Source: DASPKW01 sp038244055
GTDB lineage: Bacteria > Planctomycetota > Phycisphaerae > Tepidisphaerales > Tepidisphaeraceae
Reading direction: 5' to 3'
DNA length: 8,084 nt
NCBI GenBank assembly: GCA_038244055.1
Contig: JBBRTW010000339.1
Location: 1 to 8,084 of the forward strand
Position 1 is the first letter of the stretch. The number at the start of each line of letters is the position of its first letter. Shown here in pieces: positions 6,966 to 8,084 of this stretch. Below the pieces are notes generated by a model. It was not told where the DNA came from, searched no databases, and saw only the letters and a list, made by a program, of their open reading frames with translations. Made by a program: the position numbers and the translations under genes.

Positions 6966-6970
6966 ACCTC
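6966..6970 (-). promoter_or_regulatory. Ribosome binding site supporting the GTG start of the methyltransferase
   Basis: The minus strand reads GAGGT, then CCCC, then GTG. The GAGGT core and short 4-nt spacing are acceptable, and this is the only Shine-Dalgarno-like word near a possible start in this frame. It decides in favour of the GTG at 6959-6961. Confidence 0.5.
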
Positions 6971-7068
6971 GACTGGGGAGGGTGGTTCGGGGCTCGGCAG
7001 CGTCGCCGAACAGAATGTCTATCGTCCCAACGACGGGCAATTCCGCAGGGGATGAAGAGTGTGACTTT

Positions 7069-7087
7069 CATGGGCAGGATGCCCATG
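7069..7087. repeat. Palindromic intergenic element (probable dispersed planctomycete-type repeat)
   Basis: CATGGGCA (7069-7076) and TGCCCATG (7080-7087) are perfect 8-bp inverted arms around a GGA loop. Read on the plus strand, the arms and next bases encode HGQDAHAT; on the minus strand they encode SMGILPM. I remember such peptides turning up as spurious translations scattered across planctomycete genomes, which suggests a dispersed palindromic repeat. Here it sits between the SMC stop and the methyltransferase start. It has no T-tract, so it is not a classical terminator, though it could form an RNA hairpin between the two cistrons. Confidence 0.65.
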
Positions 7088-7102
7088 CTACGGGGTGGCA
7101 TT

Positions 7103-8084
7103 TCATGCCGCGGCGGTTTCGCTGATTCGGCCCTGGTTGTCGACCTGGTCGAACTTGACGGCGACGCGCTTGGAGACGCCCTGTTCCTGCATCGTCACGC
7201 CATACAGCACATCGGCGATCTGCATGGTGCGCTTGTGGTGGGTGATGACGATGAACTGGCTGGTCTCCAGGAATTCCTGAATGATAATGCCGAAGCGCTG
7301 ATTGTTGGCTTCATCCAGCGGGGCATCGACTTCGTCGAGGATGCAGAAGGGGCTGGGCTTGGATTTGAAGATCGACATGAGCAGCGAGATGCAGGTCATG
7401 GCCTTCTCGCCGCCGGAGAGCTGGCTGATGGAGACGGGCTTCTTGCCGGGCGGGCGGGCGATGATTTCGATGCCGGCATCCAGCACATCGACCTTGCGGG
7501 TGACCATTTCATCCACCGTGCGCACGGTGCCATCTTCCATCGTGATTTCGCGCTTGACCTTCTCCTGGACTTCGGTCTCCAGGAAAATATCGGCCGAGCC
7601 GCCGCCGAAGATTTTGCGGAACATGGCGGTGAAATTTTCGCGCACGGCGTTGAAGGTCTGCTCGAAGCGGATGGCCGATTCGGCGTTGATGGTGTCGATC
7701 AGCTCTTCGAGCTGTTTCTTGGATTCGACCAGATCGTTGACCTGCTGGAGGAGGAAGGTGGAGCGCTGCTCGAGCTCATCCTGCTCGGTGATGGCATCGA
7801 CATTGACGTTGCCGAGGCGGTGGATCTTTTCGCGAAGCTCCTTGATCTCCTCGGCCACGCTGTCCCAATCCATCTCGGCGGGGATGTAGCCGCCCTCGAC
7901 GGCCTGGGCCTCGGCGTAGCGGGCGGGCAGATCGAGCTGCAGCTCATCCATCGTGCGCTGCACCAGACCTTCGAGGCGGACTTTCAACTCGCCGACTTTC
8001 ACCTGCACCTGATGGAATTCCGTTTCGATATCGGCGTGCGCCTCGCGGCGGGCTTCAACGGCGGTGGCCAGGGCGCGGACGACC
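7103..8084 (-). CDS. smc: Chromosome segregation protein SMC, C-terminal part (5' end outside window)
   Basis: C-terminal portion of the SMC ATPase that, with ScpA/ScpB, forms the bacterial condensin organising and segregating the chromosome. The frame is open to the right edge; 326 residues are visible. Numbering here is from the GTG at 8006-8008. Residues 1-120 are the charged heptad-like distal coiled coil, including 'EEIKELREKIHRLGNVNVDAI' (residues 53-73, the segment leading into the head). The head follows: 'FRKIFGGGSADIFLE', signature C-loop 'QLSGGEKAMTCISLLMS' (196-212), Walker B and D-loop 'FCILDEVDAPLDEANN' (221-236), and H-loop 'FIVITHHKRTM' (252-262). It closes with 'ADVLYGVTMQEQGVSKRVAVKF', typical of SMC ends, and stops at TGA (7103-7105). 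All C-terminal catalytic motifs are intact; the N-terminal Walker A head, hinge and proximal coil lie beyond the edge. Archaeal or eukaryotic SMC-like proteins and RecN are excluded by the close match to the bacterial SMC ending. Confidence 0.96.
   Translation of the reverse strand, partial: VVRALATAVEARREAHADIETEFHQVQVKVGELKVRLEGLVQRTMDELQLDLPARYAEAQAVEGGYIPAEMDWDSVAEEIKELREKIHRLGNVNVDAITEQDELEQRSTFLLQQVNDLVESKKQLEELIDTINAESAIRFEQTFNAVRENFTAMFRKIFGGGSADIFLETEVQEKVKREITMEDGTVRTVDEMVTRKVDVLDAGIEIIARPPGKKPVSISQLSGGEKAMTCISLLMSIFKSKPSPFCILDEVDAPLDEANNQRFGIIIQEFLETSQFIVITHHKRTMQIADVLYGVTMQEQGVSKRVAVKFDQVDNQGRISETAAA

Noticed and set aside
7069..7087. Reading the palindrome as a rho-independent terminator for SMC.
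   Set aside because: The 8-bp stem is followed on the minus strand by AAAGTC rather than a T-run, so a classical intrinsic terminator is not supported.
6415..7101. A minus-strand frame overlapping the methyltransferase, beginning with an SMGILPM-containing peptide.
   Set aside because: It is a shadow of the methyltransferase in another frame, Ser/Pro/Arg-rich, and its start comes from the palindromic repeat at 7069-7087.
7302..7889. A 195-codon plus-strand frame antisense to the SMC gene.
   Set aside because: The SMC frame on the minus strand has every conserved head motif; the antisense product is Ser-rich with no domain resemblance.

Overview
The window is GC-rich and holds three genes: two large ones cut by the window edges and one complete gene between them. 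I infer a Planctomycetota-like bacterium, though not firmly. The reasons are a giant bacterial alpha-2-macroglobulin, a chromosomal SMC with 'GGEKAM' and 'THHK' motif variants, and an intergenic palindrome (7069-7087). In its plus-strand reading that palindrome gives the HGQDAHA-type peptide that I remember as dispersed in planctomycete genomes.

Layout. Positions 1-5812 (+) are one uninterrupted reading frame, open at the left edge, encoding a bacterial alpha-2-macroglobulin-like protein of at least 1936 residues. It has macroglobulin (MG) domains, a bait-region-type domain, an A2M domain, a thioester motif (CAEQ), a helical thioester-containing domain and a C-terminal MG10-like domain. The N-terminal ~110 visible residues do not look like MG. 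They read like the short repeated beta-strands of the OstA/LptA fold, which suggests an unusual fusion. Positions 5813-6055 are non-coding sequence between convergent genes, with two predicted hairpins. Positions 6056-6961 (-) encode a complete class I SAM-dependent methyltransferase. Positions 6962-7102 are a 141-bp gap carrying the palindromic element. Positions 7103-8084 (-) encode the C-terminal part of the SMC chromosome-segregation ATPase, open at the right edge.

The genes show no obvious shared pathway. The A2M protein is expected to act outside the cytoplasm as a protease trap, the SMC acts on the chromosome, and the methyltransferase substrate is unknown. The SMC and methyltransferase genes are co-directional and could share a transcript, but the 141-bp gap with its palindrome argues against tight coupling. 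The A2M gene converges on them.

The best candidates for something undescribed are the OstA-like/A2M fusion and the compositionally odd, Met/Gln-rich inserts within the A2M. I see no CRISPR array, tRNA, rRNA, transposase or phage gene. No gene-free stretch exceeds 300 bases.
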